From: Chamaelirium japonicum | Taxonomy: Eukaryota; Streptophyta; Magnoliopsida; Liliales; Melanthiaceae | Length of the DNA: 64,000 nt | NCBI GenBank assembly: GCA_947650365.1 | Contig: CANTAL010000135.1 | Coordinates: forward strand, 310,001-374,000 | Direction: 5' to 3' | Shown: piece by piece, positions 42,320-54,779 of the stretch | How the letters are laid out: every line of letters begins with the position of its first letter | Numbering within the stretch: the stretch's first letter is position 1 | The notes under the pieces: generated by a model | Database searches by the model: none | Told to the model about the DNA's origin: nothing | The model's input: the letters and a program-made list of their open reading frames with translations, nothing else | Translations under genes and position numbers: made by a program

Positions 42320-43128
42320 ACATTCATGGGAATGTATTGGAATAGATCATACGAAGGAATTAGAATGGATCATACGAATAAAATAGAATGGATCGTACGA
42401 AGGAATTAGAATGGATCGTATGAAGGAATTAGAATGGATCGTACGAAGGAAGTAGAATGGATACATTCGTGCAAAAGAATTAGAATGGATTATATGAATG
42501 AATTAGAATAGATCGTGCAAATGAATTAGAATGGATTGTGCAAATGAATTAGACTGGATCGTACGAATGAATTAGAATAGATTGTGCGAATGAATTAGAA
42601 TGGATCGTACGAATGAATTAGAATGGATACATTCGTGCGAATGAATTAGAATGGATCGTATGAATGAATTAGATTGGATCGTATGAATGAATTAGAATGG
42701 ATCGTACGTATGAATTAGAATTGATACATTCATGGGAATGTATTGGAATGGATCATACGAAGGAATTAGAATGGATCATACGAATAAAATAGAAAGGATC
42801 GTACGAAGGAATTAGAATGGATCGTATGAAGGAATTAGAATGGATCGTACAAAGGTAGAATGGATACATTCGTGCAAAAGAATTAGAATGGATTGTATGA
42901 ATGAATTAGAATAGATCGTGCAAATGAATTAGAATGGATCGTGCAAATGAATTAGACTGGATCGTACGAATGAATTAGAATAGATTGTGCGAATGAATTA
43001 GAATGGATCGTACGAATGAATTAGAATGGATACATTCGTGCGAATGAATTAGAATAGATCGTATGAATGAATTAGATTGGATCGTATGAATGAATTAGAA
43101 TGGATCGTACGTATGAATTAGAATGGAT
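42320..43128 (+). repeat. ~405-bp recent tandem duplication inside the array
   Basis: Copy 1 is 42320-42725 (406 bp) and copy 2 is 42726-43128 (403 bp). Both carry AATGTATTGGAAT, ACGAATAAAATAG, AATAGATCGTGCAAATG and TTAGACTGG. By eye they differ at roughly eight places plus a 3-bp gap, so they are about 98% identical, closer than neighbouring cycles. Confidence 0.88.
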
Positions 43129-43225
43129 ACATTCATGGGAATGAATTAGAATGGATCGTACGAAGAAATTAGAATGGATTGTACGAAAGAATTAGAATGG
43201 ATTGTACGAAGGAATTAGAATGGAT

Positions 43226-43325
43226 CGTACGAATGAATTAGAATGGATACATTCGTGTAAAAGAATTAGAATGGATCGTACGAATGAATTAGAATGGATA
43301 CATTCGTGTAAAAGAATTAGAATGG
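43226..43325 (+). repeat. 51-bp (23+28) dimer duplication
   Basis: ACATTCGTGTAAAAG 28-mers start at 43249 and 43300, 51 bp apart, with one 23-mer between. The GTGTAAAAG spelling is rare and is shared by both copies. The paralogous place near 37890 has a single copy. Confidence 0.85.
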
Positions 43326-46300
43326 ATTGTATGAATGAATTAGAATGGATCGTACAAATGAATTAGAATGGATCGTGCGAATGAATTAGAATGGATCATA
43401 CGAATGAATTACAATCGATTGTGCGAATAAATTAGAATGGATCGTACGAATGAATTAGAATGGATACATTCGTGCGAATCAATTATAATGGATCGTATGA
43501 ATGAATTAGAATAGATCGTATGAATGAATTCGAATGGATCGTATGAATGAATTAGAATGGATACATTCGTGCGAATGAATTAGAATGGATCATATGAAGG
43601 AATTAGGGTGGATCATACGAATGAATTAGAATGGGTACATTCGTGCGAAAGAATTAGAATGGATTGTATAAATAAATTAGAATGGATCGTATGAATGAAT
43701 TAGAATGGTTCGTGCGAATGAATTAGAATGGATCGTACGAATGAATTAGAATGGATCGTATGAATGAATTAGAATAGATCGTGCGAAAGAATTAGAATGG
43801 ATCGTACGAATGAAATAGAATGGATCGTGCTAATGAACAAGAATGGATCGTACGAATAAATTAGAATAGATTGTGCGAATGAATTAGAACGGATCGTACG
43901 AATGAATTAGAATGGATCGTATGAATGAATTAGAATGGATCGTGCGAATGAATTAGAATGGATCGTACAAATGAATTAGAATAGATACATTCGTGCGAAT
44001 GAATTAGAATGGATCGTACGAATGAGTAAGAATGGATCGTACGATTGAAATAGAATGGATCGTACGAATAAATTAGAATGGATCGTACTAATGAATTGGA
44101 ATGTATCGTACGAATGAATTAGAATAGATTGTGCGAATGAATTAGAATGGATCGTACGAATGAATTAGAATGGATACATTCGATTGAATGAATTTGAATG
44201 GATCGTATGAATGAATTCGAATGGATCGTATGAATAAATTAGAATGGATCGTGCGAATGAATTAGAATTGATCGTACGAATGAATTAGAATGGATCGTAT
44301 GAATGAATTAGAATGGATCGTGCGATTAAATTAGAATAGATTGTGCGAATGAATTAGAATGGATCGTACGAAGGAATTAGAATGGATCGTACGAAGGAAT
44401 TAGAATGGATCGTACGATAGAATTATAATGGATCATACGAAGGAATTATAATGGATCGTACGAATGAATTAGAATGGATACATTTGTGCAAAAGAATTAG
44501 AATGGATTGTATGAATGAATTAGAATGGATCGTGCAAATGAATTAGAATGGATCGTGTGAATGAATTAGAATGGATCGTATGAATGAATTAGAATAGATT
44601 GTGCGAATGAATTAGAATGGATCGTACGAATGAATTAGAATGGATACATTCGTGCGAATGAATTAGAATGGATCATATGAATGAATTATAATGGATTGTA
44701 TGAATGAATTTGAATGGATCGTACGAATGAATTAGAATGGATACATTCGTTCGAATAAATTAGAATGGATCATACGAAGGAATTAAGGTGGATCGTACGA
44801 ATGAATTAGAATGGAAACATTCGTGCGAAAGAATTAGAATGAATTGTATGAATGAATTAGAATGGATCATATGAATGAATTATAATGGATCGTGCGAATG
44901 AATTAGAATGGATCGTACAAATGAATTAGAATGGATTGTATGAATGAATTAGAATAGATCGTGCAAATGAATTAGAATGGATCATACGAATGAATTAGAA
45001 TGGATACATTCGTGCGAATGAATTAGAATGGATCTTACGAATGAGTAAGAATGGATTGTACGAATGAAATAGAATGGATCGTACGAATGAATTAGAATGG
45101 ATCGTGCTAATGAATTAGAAAGGATCGTACGAAATAATTAGAATAGATTATGCGAATGAATTAGAATGGATCGTACGAATGAATTAGAATGGATCGTATG
45201 AATGAATTAGAATGGATCGTGCGAATGAATTAGAATGGATCGTACGAATGAATTAGAATGGATACATTCGTGCTAATGAATTACAATGGATCGTATGAAT
45301 AAGTAAGAATGGATCGTACGAATGAAATAGAATGGATCGTACGAATGAATTAGAATGGATCGTGCTAATGAATTAGAATGGATCGTACGAATAAATTAGC
45401 AAAGATAGTGCAAATGAATTAGAATGGATCGTACGAATGAATTAGAGTGGATACATTCATGCGAATGAATTAGAATGGATCGTATGAATGAATTAGATTG
45501 GATCGTATGAATGAATTAGAATGGATCGTACGTATGAATTAGAATGGATAAATTCATAGGAATGAATTAGAATGGATCGTACGAAGGAATTAGATTGGAT
45601 CATACGAATGAAATAGAATGGATCGTACGAAGGAATTAGAATGGATCGTGCAAATGAATTAGAATGGATCGTGCGAATGAATTAGAATGGATCGTACGAA
45701 TGAATTAGAATAGATTGTGCGAATGAATTAGAATGGATCATACGAATGATTTAGAATGGATACATTCGTGCGAATGAATTAGAATGGATCGTATGAATGA
45801 ATTAGAATAGATTGTATGAATGAATTCGAATGGATCGTACGAATGAATTAGAATGGATACATTCGTGTGAATGTATTAGAATGAATCATACGAAGGAATT
45901 AGGGTGGATCGTACGAATGAATTAGAATGGATACATTCGTGCGAAAGAATTGGAATGGATTGTATGAATGAATTAGAATGGATCGTATGAATGAATTAGA
46001 ATGGATCGTACGAATGAATTAGAATAGATTGTATAAATGAATTAGAATGGATCGTACGAATGAATTAGAATGGATCGTGCGAATGAATTAGAATGGATCG
46101 TACGAATGAATTAGAATGGATACATTCGTGCGAATGTATTAGAATGGATCGTACGAATGAGTAATAATGGATCGTATGAATGAAATAGAATGGATCGTAC
46201 GAATGAATTAGAATGGATCGTGCTAAAGAATTAGAATGGATCGTACGAATGAATTAGAATAGATTGTGCGAATGAATTAGAATGGATCTTACGAATGAAT

Positions 46301-49300
46301 TAAAACGGTTTGTATGAATGAATTAGAATAGATCGTGCAAATTAATTAGAATGGATCGTACGAATGAATTAGAATAGATACATTCGTGTAAATGAATTAG
46401 AATGGATCGTACGAATGAGTAAGAATGGACCGTACGAATGAAATAGGATGGATCGCACGAATGAATTAGAATGGATCGTGCTAATGAATTAGAATGGATC
46501 ATACGAATGAATTAGAATAGATTGTGCGATGTATTAGAATGGATCATACGAATGAATTAGAATGGATACATTGGTGCGAATGAATTAGAATGGATCGTAT
46601 GAATGAATTAGAATGGATCGTGCGAATGAATTAGAATGGATCGTACGAATGAATTAGAATGGATCGTACGAATGAATTAGAATGGATCGTGCGAATGAAT
46701 AAGAATGGATCGTGCTAATGAATTAGAATGGATCGTACGAATGAATTAGAATGGATCGTGCTAATGAATTATAATGGATCGTACGAATGAATTAGAATAG
46801 ATTGTGCGAATGAATTAGAATGGATCGTACGAATGAATTAGAATGCATACATTCGTGCGAATGAATTAGAATAGATCGTATGAATGAATTAGAATAGACC
46901 ATACGAATGAATTAGAATGGATAAATTCGTGCGAAAGAATTAGAATGGATTGTATGAATGAATTAGAATGGATCGTATGAATGAATTAGAATGGATCGTG
47001 CGAATGAATTAGAATGGATCGTACGAATGAATTAGAATGGATCGTATAAATGAATCAGAATGGATCGTGCGAATGAATTAGAATGGATCGTATGAATGAA
47101 TTAGAATGGATACATTCGTGCGAATGAATTAGAATGGATCGTACGAATGAGTAAGAATGGATCGTACCAATGAAATAGAATGGATCGTACGAATGAATTA
47201 GAATGGATCATGCTAATGAATTAGAATGGATCGTACAAATGAATTAGAATAGATCGTGCAAATGAATTAGAATGGATTGTACAAATGTATTAAAATGGAT
47301 ACATTTGTGCGAATGAATTAGAATGGATCGTACGAATGAATTAGAATGGATCGTATGAATGATTTAGAATGGATCGTACGAATGAATTAGAATGGATCGT
47401 ATGAATGAATTAGAATGGATCATGCGAATGAATTAGAATGGATCGTACGAATGAATTAGAATTGACACATTCGTGCGAATGAAGTAGAATGGATCGTACG
47501 AATGAGTAAGAATGGATCGTACAAATGAAATAGAATAGATCATACAAATGAATTAGAATGGATCGTGCTAATGAATTAGAATGGATCATACGAATGAATT
47601 AGAATAGATTGTGCGAATGAATTAGAATGGATCATACGAATGAATTAGAATGGATCGTATGAATGAATTAGAATGGATCGTGCGAAAGAATTAGAATGGA
47701 TCGTAAGAATGAATTAGAATGGATACATTCATGCCAAAGAATTAGAATGGATCATACGAATGAGTAAGAATGGATCGTACGAATGAAATAGAATGGATCG
47801 TATGAATGAATTAGAATAGATCGTGCTAATGAATTAGAATAGATCGTACGAATGAATTAGAATAGATTATGCGAATGAATTAGAATGGATCGTACGAATG
47901 AATTAGAATGGATACATTCGTGCGAATGAATTAGAATGGATCGTATGAATGAATTAGATTGGATCGTATGAATGAATTAGAATGGATCGTACGTATGAAT
48001 TAGAATGGATAAATTCATGGGAATGAATTAGAATGGAACGTACGAACGAATAAGAATGGATCATACGAATGAAATAGAATGGATCGTACGAAGGAATTAG
48101 AATGGATCGTACGAAGGAATTAGAATGGATCGTACGAAGGAATTAGAATGGATACATTCGTGCAAAAGAATTAGAATGGATTGTATGAATGAATTAGAAT
48201 GGATCGTGCAAATGAATTACAATGGATCGTGCGAATGAATTAGAATGGATCGTTCGAATGATTTAGAATAGATTGTGCGAATGAATTAGAATGGATCATA
48301 CGAATGAATTAGAATGGATACATTCTTGCGAATGAATTAGAATGGATCGTATGAATGAATTAGAATGGATCGTCTGAATTAATTCGAATGGATTATACGA
48401 ATGAATTAGAATGGATCATACGAAGGAATTAGGGTGGATCGTACGAATGAATTAGAATGGATACATTCGTGCAAAAGAATTAGAAAGGATTGTATGAATG
48501 AATTAGAATGGATCGTATGAATTAATTAGAATGGATCGTGCGAATAAATTAGAATGGATCGTATGAATGAATTAGAATGGATCGTATGAATGAATTAGAA
48601 TGGATCGTGCGAATGAATTAGAATGGATCGTACGAATGAATTAGAATGGATACATTCGTGCAAATAAACTAGAATGGATCATATGAATGAGTAAGAATGG
48701 ATCGTACGAATGAAATAGAATGGATCGTACGAATGAATTAGAATGGATCATACTAATGAATTAGAATGGATCGTACGAATGAATTAGAATAGATTGTGCG
48801 AATGAATTAGAATGGATCGTACGAATGAATTAGAATGGATCGTATGAATGAATTAGAATTGATCGTGCAAATGAATTAGAATGGATCGTACGAATGAATT
48901 AGAATGGATACATTCGTGCGAATGAATCAGAATGGATCGTACGAATTAGTAAGAATGGATCGTTCCAATGAAATAGAATGGATCGTACGAATGAATTAGA
49001 ATGGATCGTGCTAATGAATGAGAATGGATCGTACGAATGAATTAGAATAGATTGTGTGAATGAATTAGAATGGATTGTACGAATGAATTATAATGGATAC
49101 ACTCGTGCGAATGAATTAGAATGGATTGTATGAATGAATTAGAATGGATCATATGAATGAATTAGAATGGATCATGCGAATGAATTAGAATGGATCGTAC
49201 GAATGAATTAGAATGGATCGTACGAATGAATTAGATTAGATCGTATGAATGAATTAGAATGGATCGTGCGAATGAATTAGAATGGATCGTACGAATGAAT

Positions 49301-49500
49301 TAGAATGGATACATTCGTGCGAATGAATTAGAATGGATCGTACGAATGAGTAAGAACGGATCGTACGAATGAAATAGAATGGATCGTACTAATGTATTAG
49401 AATCGATCGTGCTAATGATTTAGAATGGATCGTACGAATGAATTAGAATAGATTGTGCGAATGAATTAGAATGAATTGTACGAATGAATTAGAATGGATA

Positions 49501-49800
49501 CATTCGTGCGATGGAATTAGAATGGATCGTACGAATGGATCGTACGAAGGAATTAGAATGAATTAGAATGGATACATTCGTGCGAATGAAATAGAATGGA
49601 TCGTATGAATGAATTAGATTGGATCGTATGAATGAATTAGAATGGATCGTACGTATGAATTAGAATGGATACATTCCTGAGAATGAATTAGAATGGATTG
49701 AACGAAGGAATTAGAAAGGATCGTACGAAGGAATTAGAATGGATCGTATGAAGGAATTAGAATGGATCGTACGAATGAATTAGAATGGATACATTCGTGC
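49501..49800 (+). repeat. Segment paralogous to 60071-60370 (offset 10,570 bp)
   Basis: Both have the pair of short units (13 bp and 10 bp) followed by 28-mers at 49671 and 60241, then the rare GAACGAAGG spelling (also near 58170 and 32377). The offset is exactly 10,570 at both the short units and the 28-mer. Confidence 0.8.
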
Positions 49801-52800
49801 AAAAGAATTAGAATGGATTGTATGAATGAATTAGAATGGATCATACAAATGAATTAGAATGGATCATGCGAATGAATTAGAATGGATCGTATGAATTAAT
49901 TAGAATAGATTGTGCGAATGAATTAGAATGGATCGTACGAATGAATTAGAATGGATACATTCGTGTGAATGAATTAGAATAGATCGTATGAATGAATTAG
50001 AATGGATCGTATGAAAGAATTCGAATGGATCTTACGAATGAATGAGAAACATTCATGCGAATGAATTAGAATGGATCATACGAAGGAATTAGGGTGGATC
50101 GTACGAATGAATTAGAATGGATAAATTCGTGCGAAAGAATTAGAATAGATTGTATGAATGAATTAGAATGGATCGTATGAATGAATTAGAATGGATCGTG
50201 CGAATGAACTAGAATGGATCGTACGAATGAATTAGAATGGATCGTATGAATGAATTAGAATAGATCGTGCGCATGAATTAGAATGGATCGTACGAATGAA
50301 TTAGAATGGTACATTCATGCAAATGAATTAGAATGGATCGTACGAATGAGTAAGAATAGATCGTACGAATGAAATAGAATGGATCGTATGAATGAATTAG
50401 AATGGATTGTGCGAATGAATTAGATTAGATCGTGCGAATGAATTATAATGGATCGTACGAATGAATTAGAATAGATATATTCGTATGAATAAATTAGAAT
50501 GGATACATTCATACGAATGAATTAGAATGGATCGTATGAATGAATTAGAATGGATCGTATGAATGAATTCGAATGGATCGTACGAATGAATTAGAATGGA
50601 TACATTCGTGCGAATGAATTAGAATGGATCATATGAAGGAATTAGGGTGGATCATACGAATGAATTAGAATGGATACATTCGTGCGAAAGAATTAGAATG
50701 GATTGTATGAATGAATTAGAATGGATCGTATGAATGAATTAGAAAGGATCTTGCAAATGAATTAGAAAGGATCATACGAATGAATTAGAATGGATCGTAC
50801 GAATGAATTAGAATGGATCGTATGAATGAATTAGAATTGATCGTGCGAATGAAATAGAATGGATCGTACGAATGAATTAGAATGGATACATTTATGCGAA
50901 TGATTTAGAATGGATCGTACGAATGAGTAAGAATGGATCGTACGAATGAAATAGAATGGATCGTATGAATGAATTAGAATGGACCGTGCTAATGAATTAG
51001 AGTGGATCGTACGAATGAATTAGAATAGATTGTGCGAATGAATTAGAATAGATGGTACGAATGAATTAGAATGGATACATTCGTGCGAATGAATTAGAAT
51101 GGATCGTATGAATGAATTAGATTGGATCGTATGAATGAATTAGAATGGATCGTACACAGGAATTAGTATGGATACATTCATGGGATTGAATTAGAATGGA
51201 TCGTACGAAGGAATTAGAATAGATCATATGAATAAAAAAGAATGGATCGTACGAAGGAATTACAATGGATCGTACGAAGGAATTAGAATGGATCGTACGA
51301 AGGAATTAGAATGGATACGTTAGTGCAAAAGAATTAGAATGGATAGTATGAATGAATTAGAATGGATCGTGCAAATGAATTAGAATGGATCGTGCAAATG
51401 AATAAGAATGGATCGTACGAATGAATTAGAATAGATTGTGTGAATGAATTAGAATGGATCATACGAATGAATTAGAATGGATACATTCGTGCGAATGAAT
51501 TAGAATGGATCGTATGAATGAATTAGAATAGATCGTATGAATGAATTCGAATGGATCGTACGAATGAATTAGAATGGATACATTCGTGCGAATGAATTAG
51601 AATGGATCATACGAAGGAATTAGGGTGCAGCGAACAAATGAATTAGAATGGATACATTCGTGCGAATGAATTGGAATGGATTGTATGAATGAATTAGAAT
51701 GGATCGTATGAATGAATTAGAATGGATCGTGCGAATGAATTAGAATGGATCGTACGAATGAATTAGAATGGATCGTATGAATGAATCGGAATGGATCGTG
51801 CGAATGAATTAGAATGGATCATACGAATGAATTAGAATAGATACATTCATGCGAACGAATTAGAATGGATCGTACGAATGAGTAAAAATGGATCGTACGA
51901 ATGAAATAGAATGGACCGTACGAATGAATTAGAATGGATCGTGCTAATGAATTAGAATGGATCGTACGAATGAATTAGAATAGATTTTGCGAATGAATTA
52001 GAATGGATCGTACGAATGAATTAGAAAGGATCGTATGAATGAATTTGAATGGATCGTGCAAATGAATTAGAATGGATCGTATGAATGAATTAGAATGGAT
52101 ACATTCGTGCGAATGAATTAGAATGGATCGTACGAATGTGTAAGAATGGATCGTACGAATGAAATAGAATGGATCGTACGAATGAATTAGAATAGATTGT
52201 GCGAATGTATTAGAATGGACCGTAAAAATGAATTAGAATGGATACATTCGTGCGAATGAATTAGAATAGATCGTATGAATGAATTAAAATGGATCGTATG
52301 AATGAATTAGAATGGATCGTGCGAAAGAATTAGAATGGATCGTAAGAATGAATTAGAATGGATCGTATGAATGAATTAGAATGGATCGTGCGAATGAATT
52401 AGAATGGAACGTATGTATGAATTAGAATGGATACATTCGTGCGAATGAATTAGAATGGCTCGTACGAATGAGTAAGAATGGATCGTACGAATGAAATAGA
52501 ATGGATCGTACGAATGAATTAGAATGGATCGTGCTAATAAATTAGAATGGATCGTACGAATGAATTAGAATAGATTGTGCGAATGAATTAGAATGGATCG
52601 TACGAATGAATTAGAATGGATACATTCGTGCGAATGAATTGGAATAGATCGTATGAATGAATTAGATTGGATCGTATGAATGAATTAGAATGGATCATAC
52701 GTATGAATTAGAATGGATACATTCATGGGAATGAATTAGAATGGATCGTACGAAGAAATTAGAATGGATCGTACGAAGGAATTAGAATGGATTGTATGAA

Positions 52801-52812
52801 TGAATTAGAATG

Positions 52813-52817
52813 GATAC
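52813..52817. repeat. Left target-site duplication (GATAC)
   Basis: GATAC directly before the TG end of the LTR; identical to 54271-54275. It is part of a 28-bp satellite unit (GGATACATTCG). Confidence 0.93.
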
Positions 52818-53015
52818 TGTTTGGGGGATTTTTCCTGGTCCTTGCGAGCCACCTGTAAGACCAAGAAAAGAGAAACGTGAGAACGGCTGGCTCCCTTAGG
52901 AGCGCAGACCCTCCGACGCTCAAGTCAGTTACGGTAGCACAACGGAGAGCTGTTGTATACCAAAGTGGTAGGGAAAGGGATTTCGAACCTGTACTTTGGA
53001 GCCTGGGGGTGTGCA

Positions 53016-53021
53016 TTTATA
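53016..53021 (-). promoter_or_regulatory. Putative LTR TATA box
   Basis: The minus strand reads GTCTATAAATGCACACCCCC. TATAAAT in a GC-rich context about 1.25 kb from the 5' end suggests the U3 core promoter, with transcription start near 52990. Inference from motif and position only. Confidence 0.55.
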
Positions 53022-53363
53022 GACATGGGCGACCTATCGGGGTGCGACGAGTGGCAGCTCTTTCCGGCACCTTCTAGGCCCCCACGTTTCAGCCCACAAT
53101 AGTCTCTGACAGTTCTTGGAACTTGGACCCCTGACATTCTTTGTCGTCTAGCTCGCCTGACGAAGTAGTGGGGGACAGCAGCTGCTGTCCTGTTGCCGCC
53201 AGGGGAATCTTCTAGAATGTTCAAGTCTGGGAGGTCTCAAACCGACTCTGATGGGCTTCCGTGGACTGCAATCGTCCACGTAGCTTCAATGGGTTCTCGA
53301 CACCTGGTAAACCTTATACTGTTCTTACTGGGGGCGAACTCTTCTAGCAAGGGGTTCGGGTAA

Positions 53364-53547
53364 TCCGCCACCCTCTTCCTATTGCCAAGAGTCGGGCTTC
53401 GGGGAGGGCGACCTCTTCGGCAATGAGAGCGGCCTGGCGATCTCACCGAGGGTGATCCACCACCATCTCCTCACTGCCAAGAGTCGGGCTCCAGGGAGAA
53501 CAACCTCTTCGACAATGAGAGCGGGCTGGCGATCTCATTGGGCGCTC
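53364..53547. repeat. 92-bp tandem duplication within the LTR
   Basis: Copies 53364-53455 and 53456-53547 share GCCAAGAGTCGGGCT (starts 53384 and 53476), GACAATGAGAGCG-like text and CTGGCGATCTCA. They have diverged at a number of sites, so the duplication is older than this insertion and probably belongs to the family. Confidence 0.85.
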
Positions 53548-53590
53548 TACTAATGTTCGTTGATACCCTTCTAAGTTTTCTCTACACAAG

Positions 53591-54190
53591 CTTTGGGGCA
53601 GGCTCCCTGCGAGCTATGAAGCGAGCTCCTTGCGAGCTTGGGGGCGAGCTTTTTGCAAGCTCGGGCGAGCTCCTGAGCGAGCTTTGGCGAGCTCCTGATC
53701 GAGCTTTGGCGAGCTCCTTCGCGTTCTTTGTCTAAGCCATTTACAGAATTTGGGCATGCTCCCGCGAGGTCTGGAAGGGGGCGAGCTGCACTCAGATACA
53801 AGGTGTCCATCCAACTCTCTGTGGGGGCGAGCTCCTCGCGGGCTAAGGGCGAGCTCCTTGCGGGCTGGGGGCGAGCTGCACTCAGATACAAGGTGTCCAT
53901 CCAACTCTCTGTGGGGGCGAGCTCCTTGCGGGCTGGGGGCGAGCTGCACTCAGATACAAGGTGTCCATCCAACTCTCTGTGGGGGCGAGCTCCTCGCGGG
54001 CTAAGGGCGAGCTCCTTGCGGGCTGGGGGCGAGCTGCACTCAGATACAAGGTGTCCATTCAGCTCCATGTGGGGGCGAGCTCCTGATGGGCTGAGAGGGC
54101 GAGCTCCTTGCGGGCTGGGAGGGCGAGCTCCTTGCGAGCTGGAGGGCGAGCTCCTTGCGAGCTGGAAAGGCGAGCTCCTTGCGAGCTGGA
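53591..54190. repeat. GAGCTC-rich minisatellite in the LTR U3
   Basis: GCGAGCTCCTTGCGAGCTGG-like words of about 22-24 bp recur at about 53591-53722 and 54076-54190. Between them a longer unit beginning GCGAGCTGCACTCAGATACA starts at 53781, 53871, 53939 and 54029 (steps 90, 68, 90); the 68-bp step lacks one 22-bp word. The strand-symmetric GAGCTC core could form hairpins. The region lies in the inferred U3, where tandem repeats often act as enhancers, but no function is shown here. Confidence 0.88.
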
Positions 54191-54270
54191 AAGGGGGCAC
54201 GCTCGGCTTCCGAGGGTTCCAACTCTCGGACGGGCTGTCCAAGATAAGTGGTTTTTGACTACCCCCAACA

Positions 54271-54275
54271 GATAC
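54271..54275. repeat. Right target-site duplication (GATAC)
   Basis: Identical to 52813-52817 and continuous with ATTCGTGCAAAAG. Removing the LTR and one GATAC restores a normal 28-bp satellite unit. Confidence 0.93.
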
Positions 54276-54779
54276 ATTCGTGCAAAAGAATTAGAATAGA
54301 TTGTATGAATGAATTAGAATGGATAGTACAAATGAATTAGAATGGATCGTGCGAATGAATTAGAATGGATCGTACTAACGAATTAGAATCGATTGTGCGA
54401 ATGAATTAGAATGGATCGTACGAATGAATTAGAATGGATACATTCGTGCGAATGAATTAGAATGGATCGTATGAATGAATTAGAATGGATCGTATGAATG
54501 AATTCGAATGGATCGTACGATTGAATTAGAATAGATACATTCGTGTGAATGAATTAGAATGGATCATACGAAGGAATTAGGGTGGATCGTACGAATGAAT
54601 TAGAACGGATACATTCGTGCGAAAGAATTAGAATGGATTGTATGAATGAATTAGAATGGATCGTGCGAATGAATTAGAATGGATCGTATGAATGAATTAG
54701 AATTGATCGTATGAATGAATTAGAATGGATCGAGCGAATGAATTAGAATGGATCGTACGAATGAATTTGAATGGATACA

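Larger units (their letters stand above)
40937..52817 (+). repeat. Satellite block, plus orientation (11.9 kb uninterrupted)
   Basis: About 500 units with no orientation switch. CATGGG-type 28-mers start at 41434, 42320, 42726, 43129, 45550 (CATAGG), 48011, 49671 (CCTGAG), 51174 and 52719. The block ends at the target duplication of the LTR insertion and continues in register after it. Confidence 0.95.
52818..54270 (-). mobile_element. Solo LTR of an LTR retrotransposon (1,453 bp)
   Basis: A GC-richer island inside the satellite. On the minus strand it begins TGTTGGGGGTAG and ends ATCCCCCAAACA, so it has TG...CA ends with short inverted terminal motifs. It is bounded by a perfect 5-bp duplication (GATAC), the hallmark of integrase-mediated insertion. 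No second LTR, primer-binding site, polypurine tract or gag-pol region is present; satellite abuts both ends. This is what recombination between two LTRs leaves behind. Minus orientation is chosen because a good TATA box (53016-53021) then sits about 200 bp from the 3' end, giving a long U3 (~1.25 kb) and short R-U5. Family: probably Ty3/gypsy by length and ends, not proven. Chance open frames inside it (such as 53571-54242 minus and 53728-54258 plus) follow the GAGCTC repeats. It is a non-coding fossil, fairly young relative to the array because the target duplication is intact. Confidence 0.87.

Noticed and set aside
1-52817. CRISPR-like regularity of short repeats
   Set aside because: There are no unique spacers; the intervals are themselves the repeat, and the setting is eukaryotic satellite.
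53016-53021. TATA box as the promoter of a host gene
   Set aside because: No coding region follows on either strand; its position fits an LTR promoter.
52759-53446. Shorter open frames around the 5' part of the island (52759-53016, 52925-53224, 53237-53446 minus; 52877-53077 plus)
   Set aside because: They overlap one another, one runs from satellite into the LTR, and none has a recognisable motif.
53571-54258. Overlapping open frames of 223 codons (minus, 53571-54242) and 176 codons (plus, 53728-54258)
   Set aside because: Both follow the GAGCTC-rich tandem repeats, overlap on opposite strands and give low-complexity proteins. They lie in a solo LTR and match no family I know.
52818-54270. 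DNA transposon with terminal inverted repeats
   Set aside because: The inverted end motifs are short and imperfect. TG...CA ends, a 5-bp target duplication and a TATA box near one end fit an LTR better.
52818-54270. Small complete element with two LTRs (TRIM type)
   Set aside because: The first and last few hundred bases are not direct repeats of each other, and no primer-binding site follows a candidate 5' LTR.
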